NCBI GenBank assembly: GCA_031254035.1
Contig: JAIRVF010000020.1
Coordinates: 1-57,750, forward strand
DNA length: 57,750 nt
Source: Paenibacillus sp.
Lineage (GTDB): Bacteria > Bacillota > Bacilli > Paenibacillales > Paenibacillaceae
Direction: 5' to 3'
Made by a program: the position numbers and the translations under genes. The notes beneath the pieces were generated by a model that was not told where the DNA came from, did no database searches, and was given only the letters and a program-made list of their open reading frames with translations. Of the stretch, positions 33,147-41,494 are shown in pieces (within the stretch, counting starts at the first letter, position 1; each line of letters opens with the position of its first letter).

Positions 33147-33716
33147 TTATTTGGATGGCAGCAAAGCTTTTATTTGGCCGATATTCTTTTCGAACAGTTG
33201 CATGTCTTTATCGGATACCGGATAAATGAAAGATGCCCCGGACGGAATAATCCAAAAGGTATTCGGTTCAGCTGCTTCGCTTGCAATTTGGTACACTTTT
33301 TCTTCCGCTTCAGTGCCGCTAGTGACCGTTACAGTGGAATCAACCGCTTCATTTTTTAATGAAGAAACTGATCGTTTTGCCCCTTCCCCTTTGGCTAAAA
33401 GCGAGTTCATTTGCAATAAAATTGTATCTGTATCAGCCTCTGTTACCGGTTTGCCGTTTAATGTCCATGCGCTTTTTGCCACCTCATCCATCTGACTGAT
33501 CCTCCGCAGCAACCATGAGATTCTTTTTCCGTTCCATTCGACCGAGATGACGCCTTTTTTCTCCACCCAAAGGGGTTGTATTTGCTCCGCACCCGGTGAT
33601 GCTTCGGTCCCTTTTTTCCCCGGTGCATCAGATTGATAAAGACGGACAAAATACCAAATGCAGATGACCATAAGCACAACAACCAAGAAAGCCAAGGCGG
33701 GTAACCATTTTTTCAC
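33147..33716 (-). CDS. Membrane-anchored hypothetical protein
   Basis: 189 aa from a GTG at 33716 (GGGAGG 8 nt upstream). One N-terminal helix, LPALAFLVVVLMVICIWYFV, then an extracytoplasmic domain of about 155 residues with WVEKKGVISVEWNGKRISW, VTVTSGTEAEEKVYQIAS and NTFWIIPSGASFIYPVSDKDM. No motif recognised and no cysteines in the outer domain. It lies upstream of the YhcN-like gene on the same strand. Confidence 0.7.
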   Translation of the reverse strand: MKKWLPALAFLVVVLMVICIWYFVRLYQSDAPGKKGTEASPGAEQIQPLWVEKKGVISVEWNGKRISWLLRRISQMDEVAKSAWTLNGKPVTEADTDTILLQMNSLLAKGEGAKRSVSSLKNEAVDSTVTVTSGTEAEEKVYQIASEAAEPNTFWIIPSGASFIYPVSDKDMQLFEKNIGQIKALLPSK

Positions 33717-33883
33717 TCAAACTTCCTCCCTTCGTCAACTCATAAAATAAGAATGATATTACATATTACCCCGATGGAAGCTTCTTACTACTTTTACGCG
33801 AAAAATAATTCATTTTTTTTGAAAAGGGCCCAGAAACCAACTTCTCCGTCGATTCAAATGCTATTCATTTCGAGCGGTCGCAG

Positions 33884-34966
33884 TTAAAGTTTAGGATGAA
33901 GGTACTTCTCCAAGATTTGTTTATTGCTGAAGACGGCCGGGTCGTCGGGCAAATAAGAACGTGCAATCTCATTATGATGATAGGCCTGTTCCAACATTCC
34001 CAGTTTGCCGTAACAAATAGCCAATTGCAAATGGGGATACCACGAATAATAGATCAGGTTAACCAAACCCCAAGTATTCGGTTTTTCCAACTGCAATGCC
34101 GAAGTGTACCAAAAAACAGCTATATTCCACTTTTGCTGCGAGAAAAAATGATTGCCAGTCAAACAGCAATGTTCTGCTTGCGGCAGGTCATATTCAAAAG
34201 ATTTTAGTAAATAGTGAAGCTCTTTTTTCTGGTTTCCGGCTTGATGATAATAAGCGGCCAATTTGCTGCAAGCCTCAATGCAAAACTGCGAATCGGCTCC
34301 TGCCTCATCCAAACATTGAACATATAGTTCGATCGCTCGATCCTGAAAGCCGTTGAACATTAGTTCATCCGCATAATGAAATTTGTCCCTAGAAGAGAGC
34401 GGCTCCCCTTTGGCGATCATCTTTTCGTAAATATTCAGATTGCGTTTGGTTGGCTGGACGACTTTCATATGAGAAATGGCAATATCACTAACATAGACTT
34501 TAGAACCATTATCCAAACGTAAAAGTTCATGTACCGGTCCTACCCACCCGTAATTCTTGCTCCTTTTGACCAAGCGATTTCTTCGACAGCTCATGGCCGG
34601 TTTTCCTTGTCCGTCAAAAGCCAAATGATATTCCATCGCAACGGAATCCACTTCGTGATCAAGCGCCCGTTTCAATTCAAGCAGCTTTTGCTGGTCTTCC
34701 TCAAACAGTTGATCATCCGCATCCAGCCACATGATATATTCCTTTGTTGCCAGGCTGAATGAATAATTACGCGCCGCAGCAAAATCGTCAATCCATTCAA
34801 AATCATAAATCCGGTCCGTATATTGAGTTATGATTTCCTTGGTGCGGTCCGTCGATCCCGTATCCACAATGATGATTTCGTCGGCGATCTCCTTCATGGA
34901 ATCAAGACATTTGCTGATGGATTGTTCCTCATTTTTGACAATCATACATAAGCTAATCGTGATCAA
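33884..34966 (-). CDS. GT2 glycosyltransferase with TPR-like C-terminal region
   Basis: 360 aa from a TTG at 34966 with GGGAGGTG upstream. The GT-A domain: ISLCMIVKNEEQSISKCLDSM, DEIIIVDTGSTDRTKEII, FAAARNYSFSLATKEYIMWLDADDQLFEED (DxD). From about residue 195 helical repeats follow (YADELMFNGFQDRAIELYVQCLDEAG, ACSKLAAYYHQAGNQKKELHYLLKSFEYD), as in SunS-like and other peptide-modifying transferases. Such enzymes often act on protein or coat substrates. It is the nearest reverse-strand neighbour of the exosporium-like gene. Confidence 0.85.
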   Translation of the reverse strand: MITISLCMIVKNEEQSISKCLDSMKEIADEIIIVDTGSTDRTKEIITQYTDRIYDFEWIDDFAAARNYSFSLATKEYIMWLDADDQLFEEDQQKLLELKRALDHEVDSVAMEYHLAFDGQGKPAMSCRRNRLVKRSKNYGWVGPVHELLRLDNGSKVYVSDIAISHMKVVQPTKRNLNIYEKMIAKGEPLSSRDKFHYADELMFNGFQDRAIELYVQCLDEAGADSQFCIEACSKLAAYYHQAGNQKKELHYLLKSFEYDLPQAEHCCLTGNHFFSQQKWNIAVFWYTSALQLEKPNTWGLVNLIYYSWYPHLQLAICYGKLGMLEQAYHHNEIARSYLPDDPAVFSNKQILEKYLHPKL

Positions 34967-35035
34967 TAAAAAGCACCTCCCGGCTCGGACGTTCTTACGA
35001 TCACTGCCCGTTTCCGACGAACGAGTCGAAAGATT

Positions 35036-35067
35036 AAAAAAAGATACCGCCTAAAAGGCGATATCTT
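35036..35067 (-). terminator. Terminator of the exosporium-like gene
   Basis: Reverse strand: AAGATATCGCC-TTTTA-GGCGGTATCTT followed by seven T. 9 nt after the stop of the gene at 35077. Confidence 0.85.
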
Positions 35068-35076
35068 GATCAATCA

Positions 35077-35517
35077 TTAAGGGGTTGGAGCCAATCCATT
35101 TTGAGCAATACCCGAAAATGATTCAGGTCCGGTACGGGTAACAGTGCCTGTACCTCTAATAAAAATAGTATACTCCGTCTGAGCTGCTGCTGGTGCTGTA
35201 AGGTCTACGGAATTAACAGTTATTAATCGAGTTTCATTGCCCTCAAAATGTGCTTCAGCTGTATAAATAATGACCCCAGATCCGAATACAGTAGTAGCCC
35301 CTCTCTGAATGTTAATCGTTACGGTTGAGGCTCCCGTATTAGAAAGACCAATCGTTCCTATAAGGTCTACGATCAAACCATTCGTTCCCGTACCTGCGAC
35401 GTTTTGTGTTTGCAGACCAATAACGCCAAACAATGCGGGAGTTGTCGTTACAGCAGTCCCAGGAGAACCGAAAGTACTGGAGTTTTCAGAAACTCTCATA
35501 TCAAGAAATCTTCCCAT
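35077..35517 (-). CDS. Exosporium-like beta-rich surface protein
   Basis: 146 aa from the ATG at 35517 (GGGGGTGAT upstream). Rich in Thr, Gly, Val and Ile, no cysteine, no signal peptide: GVIGLQTQNVAGTGTNGLIV, STVTINIQRGATTVFGSGVI, TEYTIFIRGTGTVTRTGPES-FSGIA. The alternation of short strands and the ending T-x-x-GPxSFSG resemble exosporium and spore-surface jelly-roll proteins. Strong ribosome site and terminator suggest high expression as a single-gene unit. The many Thr/Ser residues would suit glycosylation by the enzymes next door, which is an inference. Confidence 0.6.
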   Translation of the reverse strand: MGRFLDMRVSENSSTFGSPGTAVTTTPALFGVIGLQTQNVAGTGTNGLIVDLIGTIGLSNTGASTVTINIQRGATTVFGSGVIIYTAEAHFEGNETRLITVNSVDLTAPAAAQTEYTIFIRGTGTVTRTGPESFSGIAQNGLAPTP

Positions 35518-35696
35518 TAAAATCACCCCCTATCAACTAATCTTCTTTATTTATATGTTTCATTCGTATTGAGAGATTGGATGATTGATAGAAGTCAACC
35601 ATCCTATTTTTCACGCTGTCAGTTTGCTGTTCCCACCCAAACCTCTTCCCGACCCGATTCATATATATAGAAGAAACTGATCAACTGAGGTGTGTT

Positions 35697-36767
35697 ATGA
35701 AAATATTGATTTCATATTATCTGCCCAGTGGTGGAATGGAAACATTGAACCGGCTGCGGGCCGAGGCCTTGTCCAAACACAGGGTAAATTGCTACTTTCA
35801 CTATCTATGGCCTGGAAACGGCGTACAAAATATTAACGGCCTCCCAATCTGCATATCAGATCATGATGGGGAAATACAGCATTTACTCCATACCGAGCAA
35901 TTCGATGCGGTGATCGTTTCCCATAACTATATGACCCTGGAACGTATCCGTAGCCTGGGCTTTCGTGGTCCTATTCTATTTGAAGTTCAGGGACTTGGGC
36001 AAAGACATGATGCCGTGCAAACCTTGATGGAAGCGGCCCCGTTTATTCGAAGTTATTCGAACGGGGTCCTGTATCCCGTAACCTCCCATTTGATCGAGCT
36101 GTTCCGCGGCATGTTTCCTGATGTAGGACAGTTTTGTTTTCATAATCTGCTAGATACCGAACGCTTCGGCTACCGCTCACTCCCCGTTCATCCTTATCCC
36201 ATCGTAGGGTGGGTGGGACGTATCGAAACGAATAAAAACTGGCGAGCCTTTCTGCAAATTGGTTATGAACTCCGGAAGATCTTTCCTAACCTGCAATTGT
36301 GGTTGTTTGAGGATGCAACGCTCAGAAAGCAGGAAGAACAGGATGCCTTCAACCATATGATTGTCTCGCAAGATATGGGATCTTACCTCTTCCGCCTCTC
36401 CAACGTCCCTCATCAGGAAATGGCGGAGTATTACTCAAGGATCGGTGATGCGGGTGGATTTCTCGCTTCGACTTCCATTCTTGAGGGATTTGGTTACGCG
36501 GTCTCAGAGGCGATGCTTTGCCGTTGTCCTGTTTTGTCTACCGATTCCGATGGGGTACGAAGTTTTATTGTGCACAACCAGACCGGGAAATTTTACCCGC
36601 AGGGCCGGATTGATATTGCCGCTCTGGAGGCAGTGGACCTGATCAACAACCATCCACTTAGGGAACAAATCCGAAATAATGGGGAAGAGCATATCAAATC
36701 GAATTTCTCAGCAGACTTGTACTGTAATCAATTTTTGGAAATGATGCATTCGCTCGGGGTACATTAA
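35697..36767 (+). CDS. GT4 family glycosyltransferase
   Basis: 356 aa, GT-B fold. N-terminal domain with MKILISYYLPSGGMETLNRL. C-terminal domain with IVGWVGRIETNKNWRAFLQI, LFRLSNVPHQEMAEYYSR and the nucleotide-sugar motif ASTSILEGFGYAVSEAMLCRCPVLS (E-x7-E). It is the only forward-strand glycosyltransferase of the region, convergent with the sugar-nucleotide cluster. Acceptor unknown. Confidence 0.88.
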   Translation: MKILISYYLPSGGMETLNRLRAEALSKHRVNCYFHYLWPGNGVQNINGLPICISDHDGEIQHLLHTEQFDAVIVSHNYMTLERIRSLGFRGPILFEVQGLGQRHDAVQTLMEAAPFIRSYSNGVLYPVTSHLIELFRGMFPDVGQFCFHNLLDTERFGYRSLPVHPYPIVGWVGRIETNKNWRAFLQIGYELRKIFPNLQLWLFEDATLRKQEEQDAFNHMIVSQDMGSYLFRLSNVPHQEMAEYYSRIGDAGGFLASTSILEGFGYAVSEAMLCRCPVLSTDSDGVRSFIVHNQTGKFYPQGRIDIAALEAVDLINNHPLREQIRNNGEEHIKSNFSADLYCNQFLEMMHSLGVH

Positions 36768-36837
36768 AGGACCGGATTTCAAATCCCTTGAATTCTGGCG
36801 GGCCGCCTCCTGAAGCCTCCTGAACCAAAGTTGAACG

Positions 36838-36890
36838 CAAAAAAGGGCGATTCTCCAAAGCTGCCGCCAGCCGAGAAACGCCTTTTTGGT
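36838..36890. terminator. Bidirectional terminator between convergent glycosyltransferases
   Basis: AAAAAAGGGCGATTCTC pairs with GAGAAACGCCTTTTT across a GC-rich loop. It closes both the forward GT4 gene and the long reverse-strand operon ending at 36940. Confidence 0.7.
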
Positions 36891-36939
36891 ATCTTTAAAA
36901 CTCCTATCTTCGTTTGATGCTATCGCAAAAGAACACCCT

Positions 36940-37650
36940 CTACCCTTGGATGAAGGATTCAAGCAAATAAGCATATCGAGAGCGCGTAAATAGAATCTCC
37001 TGCTCGATCGCGGCGCGGTGTTTAATCGTTCCCATTTGATCATGTCGCCGGTATTGAATCAGCGATTGGTTTACATAGTGAAATTCGATCCCCGACGTAA
37101 TCAGACGCAGCCACATTTCATAATCATGCGTGTAAGGCAGCGTTTCGTCAAAAAGCCCCGTTTGAAGCAGCAAATTCCTATCCGCAACAACCGTACATCC
37201 GTTGATCGGATTACCTGTCAACAGCATTCGGTAGAAAGACTGCATATCCGTAATCTGAGGTCCAGCATGATGCTCCGTTATCTGTCCACTTGCGTTAATA
37301 TAGTCAAACGAGCTATAGCTGGCTAAAGCCCCGCGCTCCAGCATAAACTGAATTTGGACCGACAGCTTATGGGGGTAAAAGATATCATCGGAACTGAGCC
37401 AGGCAATATATTCTCCCGATGCCATACGTATGCCGTGATTCAGTGCCGTGGCCGTACCTCCGTTGCCTTTGCCCAGATAGAATACCCTTTTTTGAAACTG
37501 CTGGATTCTATCGGCATACTGGGTCGAACCGTCATCCACTACAATGATCTCGACATTTGGATACGTCTGGTTTAATGCGCTTAAAATAGCCTGATCGACA
37601 TACGGATCGTTATAAAATGGAATAACTACCGTCACTTTTGGATAATGCAT
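36940..37650 (-). CDS. GT2 family glycosyltransferase
   Basis: 236 aa from the ATG at 37650, which has AAAGGGGA 10 nt upstream; the reading up to 37824 overlaps the preceding gene. GT-A motifs: VTVVIPFYNDPYVDQAILSAL, VEIIVVDDGSTQYADRI, GEYIAWLSSDDIFYPHKL (DxD variant SDD) and THDYEMWLRLITSG. Last gene of the reverse-strand nucleotide-sugar operon, so it probably transfers that sugar. Confidence 0.88.
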   Translation of the reverse strand: MHYPKVTVVIPFYNDPYVDQAILSALNQTYPNVEIIVVDDGSTQYADRIQQFQKRVFYLGKGNGGTATALNHGIRMASGEYIAWLSSDDIFYPHKLSVQIQFMLERGALASYSSFDYINASGQITEHHAGPQITDMQSFYRMLLTGNPINGCTVVADRNLLLQTGLFDETLPYTHDYEMWLRLITSGIEFHYVNQSLIQYRRHDQMGTIKHRAAIEQEILFTRSRYAYLLESFIQG

Positions 37651-37676
37651 GCTGGATCGTTCCCCTTTCTCCCCGA

Positions 37677-38606
37677 TCATTTTCCCGGTTTTTGCAAGCG
37701 AAAATAGGCCAAAATATCCCGAAGCGAGGTTTCTAGCGAAATTTCTGGGCTCCATCCCAGATCCCGGATATGTCCGGAAGGCGATGCGGCCAATGTCGCG
37801 GAGGAAGCGCCCTCCTCTCCCCACTCCAGCGGAGCTTGACTGCCTGAAATATAGATCATGGACGTGGCAATCTCTCCTAATGTATGCGAGATCCCCGAAT
37901 CGACTCTGACAGTCTGTCCCGGCCTTCCTTTTTCGAATAAAAGTCCATATGCCTTTACCGCATCCCTCACATCCAAGAAATCTCGCCGGGTTGTTTTGGA
38001 GGTGATTTTGAACGTTTCCCCTTTCCCTTCATTTTCAAACGTCGTGATATGCCGGGCTAGCAAAGAACAAAAACCGGTCGAAGGCCCCGGACCGATCAGA
38101 TTTGAAGGTTCCGCGAGAATAACGTCCTGCCCAAATAGCTCTCCCCAGGATAAGGCCACGGCTTGCTGCAGGCTTTTGCTAAGACCATAGGGATGAGGCA
38201 TTTGAAAAGGGGGCGTGAGGGGATACACCAGCATGGAGCCGGCAATGACGATTCTGCATGCTGGCAAAGAGCGGAGCGAATCCAGCAGGTACAAGGTAGA
38301 GAGGACATTCGTTTCAATATAAAGCAGCGGGCTCTCCCATGACTCGGGAACCGAATTCTTCCCTCCCAAATGCAGCACATAGTCTGGCGATAGTCTGCGT
38401 ATTAACTGCTCAAGCGCAGATTTATCCAACAAATCGCATTCATAATATTGGATTCCTTCCGGTGCACCCCCCCGTGGGGGTAATCGAACCACAGCAGCCA
38501 CCTGCATGCCCTGCCTGGCAAAATGCCGGCAGGCATGACCGCCGGTAAAGCCGGAGGCACCTGTAATCAGAATGACTTGCTTACGCGTGGAAGTTCGTTC
38601 ATCCAT
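37677..38606 (-). CDS. NAD-dependent epimerase/reductase (SDR)
   Basis: 309 aa, extended SDR. GASGFTGGHACRHFA is the NAD(P) loop; VLHLGGKNSVPESW, TNVLSTLYLLDSL and the active-site pair MPHPYGLSKSLQQ (Y-x3-K) follow, with AGSMLVYP supplying the serine. Substrate region EPSNLIGPGPSTGF. Looks like GDP- or UDP-6-deoxy-4-keto-sugar reductases/epimerases. It starts within the end of the preceding reductase gene (40-nt overlap). Exact reaction unclear. Confidence 0.82.
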   Translation of the reverse strand: MDERTSTRKQVILITGASGFTGGHACRHFARQGMQVAAVVRLPPRGGAPEGIQYYECDLLDKSALEQLIRRLSPDYVLHLGGKNSVPESWESPLLYIETNVLSTLYLLDSLRSLPACRIVIAGSMLVYPLTPPFQMPHPYGLSKSLQQAVALSWGELFGQDVILAEPSNLIGPGPSTGFCSLLARHITTFENEGKGETFKITSKTTRRDFLDVRDAVKAYGLLFEKGRPGQTVRVDSGISHTLGEIATSMIYISGSQAPLEWGEEGASSATLAASPSGHIRDLGWSPEISLETSLRDILAYFRLQKPGK

Positions 38607-39415
38607 TTTTTCAGCTCCTTCAGCATTTCCCGGTGATGCGGAACGGCATAATGAATATCGGTTCGAGTGGATGCCAGCGTCCGATCCTGAACCGGCTGAT
38701 CGACAGGCACTACCGTGACGTTTCCGACCTCCCAGATTTCCTGAAACAACAGCAGCAGATCATGTTTGCTGATCGGTACGGAGTGGACAAGGTGGATCAA
38801 TCCTGAAACCGGCGAGCCCATCAACTGGTCTATGGCTTTGGCCAATTCCAGCGTAGTTACCCCATTCCACATGACCCGGCGGTATCCAGTGACGGTTCCT
38901 TTCTGGGACATAAACCAATGCATGAGCCCGATACCATGATCTCGGATTTCCGGACCAATAATGGAGGTCCGTATGGTCAAATGCCCTGGTGCCCGTACTT
39001 CGCCTAGCGCCTTGGTCAAAGCATAAGTGCTTGTTCCATCCGGTTTGTCATCCTCCTCATATTTCCCTCGGGTTCCTTCAAACACGCAATCGGTACTGAT
39101 ATGAATCAACCTTGCGCCGAGCCTATCGGCGCCGCTACGCAGCTGGTGCGGCAGAAGGCCGTTGATATGGTACGCATTGATCCGGTCTTCTGCCGCAAAT
39201 TGATTTAAAACACCGATGGCATTAATCACAATGTCGGGTCTGACGATTTCCAGCAGATTGTCAACCATGTACGATTCAGAGGCATCAAGAAAAAGACCCC
39301 CGGGGTCATGCTTTTCCCGGGTCGTGTAAAACACCTGATGTTTGCTTTGACGCTTGAAATAATCTACGAGTATATGGCCTGCCATCCCGCCTCCACCCAA
39401 AATCAGCAGTTTCAT
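38567..39415 (-). CDS. RmlD-like sugar-nucleotide 4-ketoreductase
   Basis: 282 aa. MKLLILGGGGMAGHILVDYF (NADPH loop), DIVINAIGVLNQFAAEDRIN, LIHISTDCVFEGTRGKYEED and STYALTKALGEVRAPGHL (Y-x3-K) are typical of dTDP-4-dehydrorhamnose reductase relatives. No cupin domain, so it differs from CapF and resembles WbvR. Its start overlaps the stop of the CapE-like gene by one base. In context it probably reduces the 4-keto-6-deoxy UDP-amino sugar made by the neighbour. Confidence 0.84.
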   Translation of the reverse strand: MKLLILGGGGMAGHILVDYFKRQSKHQVFYTTREKHDPGGLFLDASESYMVDNLLEIVRPDIVINAIGVLNQFAAEDRINAYHINGLLPHQLRSGADRLGARLIHISTDCVFEGTRGKYEEDDKPDGTSTYALTKALGEVRAPGHLTIRTSIIGPEIRDHGIGLMHWFMSQKGTVTGYRRVMWNGVTTLELAKAIDQLMGSPVSGLIHLVHSVPISKHDLLLLFQEIWEVGNVTVVPVDQPVQDRTLASTRTDIHYAVPHHREMLKELKKWMNELPRVSKSF

Positions 39416-40398
39416 TACAGGAACCCCCCGCGCCGGAGAATATCCCTAATCTCCTCTTTGCTCATCAAGTGGTCATTCGAGCTGAAACTGCTGAAAGTTA
39501 CCGGCTGACACTTGCTATAACGCTCCTTGAGTTCGGGCATATGAAGTGTTGGCAGAATGACCAGATACTCATCCAATACTACCGTGGTCATACTTTCAAA
39601 ATCACTCATCAGAATTTCATGAATCTTCTCTCCCGGCCGGATACCTGATTCGACGATACTTACATTTTCCTTGCTGGAAGCTTCGACCAACACCTCCGCC
39701 AGATCTACGATTCTGCATGCCGGCATGGTCATGACAAAAATTTCGCCCCCATGGCTGATCTCGGCGGCTTTGAAAAGCAGTTTGATCGCATCTTTAAGCG
39801 TAAGAAAAAAACGGGTCATTTTCATATCCGTAATCAGAACCTGCCCCTGCTTGCGGATTTGATCTTTGAAGACATGCACGACGCTGCCATTGGTTCCAAG
39901 AACGTTACCGCCCCGAACGGTGACAAAATGGGTGTCACTGTTCAGCAGATTGGCGTATACAATCAACTTTTCTCCAATCGCTTTGGTCATCCCGTAAAAA
40001 TTCGAAGGATTGGCTGCCTTATCGGTGGAAATATAAAATACTTTCCTTACCTTGTTTTCAATCGCGGCTTCGATTACGTTTTGGGTGCCAATCACATTCG
40101 TTTTCAGTGCTTCATAAGGCTGATCTTCACATACCGGAACATGCTTCAGAGCCGCGAGATGGAACACATAGTCGACGCCCTGGCAAGCAGCGATCAACGC
40201 TTCCTTGTCGCGGATATCTCCGATCCGGAAATTTAAGCGTTTATGTTCAAAATCCCTGCTCATAGCCACCTGCGAAGATTCATTGCGGGAATAAACGATG
40301 ACTTCTTTCGGTTGTTGCTCCAGCAGTTGGGCAACCAGTTCATATCCCCATGATCCTGTCCCACCGGTCACCAAAATACGTTTATTTTTAAACAACAT
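39415..40398 (-). CDS. CapE/WbjB-like UDP-GlcNAc 4,6-dehydratase/5-epimerase
   Basis: 327 aa from the ATG at 40398 (GGGGGGA upstream), which overlaps the end of the 2-epimerase gene. NKRILVTGGTGSWGYELVAQLL, FRIGDIRDKEALIAACQG, VFHLAALKHVPVCEDQPYEALKTNV, FYISTDKAANPSNFYGMTKAIGEKL and the end region GIRPGEKIHEILMS are those of the short soluble CapD/CapE/FlaA1 family. The 5-epimerising CapE type is favoured by its two neighbours. Confidence 0.87.
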   Translation of the reverse strand: MLFKNKRILVTGGTGSWGYELVAQLLEQQPKEVIVYSRNESSQVAMSRDFEHKRLNFRIGDIRDKEALIAACQGVDYVFHLAALKHVPVCEDQPYEALKTNVIGTQNVIEAAIENKVRKVFYISTDKAANPSNFYGMTKAIGEKLIVYANLLNSDTHFVTVRGGNVLGTNGSVVHVFKDQIRKQGQVLITDMKMTRFFLTLKDAIKLLFKAAEISHGGEIFVMTMPACRIVDLAEVLVEASSKENVSIVESGIRPGEKIHEILMSDFESMTTVVLDEYLVILPTLHMPELKERYSKCQPVTFSSFSSNDHLMSKEEIRDILRRGGFL

Positions 40399-41482
40399 GA
40401 ATGTTCCCCCCAAGCAGAAATTTGACAACCTTATCCGAAACGTTTTCCGCTAGGTAACCTTCTGGGCAAACCCATTTCGGGGTTAAAGCGAGCATCATGT
40501 CCGCCGCATGGGCGATTACGCTAGCATCCAAACCTGTGATGACATTACTACCGCAGTCCACCGTTTCGGGGCGCTCCGTTGTTTCCCGCATCGTTACGGT
40601 CGGAACCTGCATAATGCAGCATTCTTCCTGAACCGTTCCACTGTCTGTCAGTACACAGCAAGCGTACCGTTCCAACATGATGAAATCGAAAAACCCAAAT
40701 GGCTCATGGAATTCTACCAACGGATGCAGGATCAGATCATTGAGTCCCGAAATACGTAATGCCGTACGTGGATGGATGCTGCAAATCATCCTCCGCCCGT
40801 ACTTTTCGGCGATCAGATTTAATCCTTCCACGATCTGCCGCAAACGTTCCGGATGATCCACATTTTCCGCACGGTGGGCCGTGACCAGAAAGTAATCCTT
40901 CGGCTTCAGAGAGAGGCTGTTCAGAATATCGCTTTTGGCAATGAACTTCTCATAATGATTCATCACTTCGTAAATCGGATTTCCGATCAGTACGATGCGG
41001 GAACTAGGGTAACCCTCCGCAAGCAGATGCTTTTTACTCTGTTCCGTATAAGGCATATTAATCGATGAAATCGTATCGATGACCCTACGGTTCTTCTCCT
41101 CGGGGACCCCTAGATCGAAACAACGGTTGCCAGCTTCCATATGGACGACCGGAAAACCCAGCCTTTCGGCCAGCACTGCGCATAACGCACTGTTGGTGTC
41201 GCCCAGCAGTAGAATTTTATCGGGCCCTTCTTTGGTCAAAATATTCTCCATTTGCAAAAACATAGATGATAGCTGCCCCCCCAGCGAAGCAGCGGCGTCC
41301 TGCAAAATGTAATCCGGTGCGCGCAGGCCCATCTCCTTAAAAAAAATCCCGCTCAGCCTTTCTGCAAAATTCTGTCCGGTATGAACAAGCACATGTCGCT
41401 CCGCATACCGGTCCAATTTCGGGAGAATAAGGCTAAGTCGGATAATTTCGGGCCTGGTTCCCAAAATCGTCATAATTTTCAT
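40388..41482 (-). CDS. UDP-N-acetylglucosamine 2-epimerase (WecB/CapG-like)
   Basis: 364 aa. IMTILGTRPEIIRLSLILPKL, VLVHTGQNF, ILLLGDTNSALCAVLAERLGFPVVHMEAGNR, VTAHRAENVD, EPFGFFDFIML and LTDSGTVQEECCIMQVPTVTMRETTERPE are standard for non-hydrolysing 2-epimerases. ATG at 41482 has AGGAG 9 nt before it. With CapE- and RmlD-like neighbours it resembles the WbvB-WbvR-WbvD set for UDP-L-QuiNAc. First enzyme gene after the GT4 gene. Confidence 0.93.
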   Translation of the reverse strand: MKIMTILGTRPEIIRLSLILPKLDRYAERHVLVHTGQNFAERLSGIFFKEMGLRAPDYILQDAAASLGGQLSSMFLQMENILTKEGPDKILLLGDTNSALCAVLAERLGFPVVHMEAGNRCFDLGVPEEKNRRVIDTISSINMPYTEQSKKHLLAEGYPSSRIVLIGNPIYEVMNHYEKFIAKSDILNSLSLKPKDYFLVTAHRAENVDHPERLRQIVEGLNLIAEKYGRRMICSIHPRTALRISGLNDLILHPLVEFHEPFGFFDFIMLERYACCVLTDSGTVQEECCIMQVPTVTMRETTERPETVDCGSNVITGLDASVIAHAADMMLALTPKWVCPEGYLAENVSDKVVKFLLGGNIHVV

Positions 41483-41494
41483 AGCATTCATCTC

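Noticed and set aside
37651..37824. N-terminal extension of the GT2 at 36940
   Set aside because: It lies within the coding region of the preceding SDR gene and reads as shadow sequence; ATG 37650 has a proper ribosome site.
39751..40236. Forward ORF of 161 aa
   Set aside because: Antisense to the CapE-like gene, which has complete SDR motifs.
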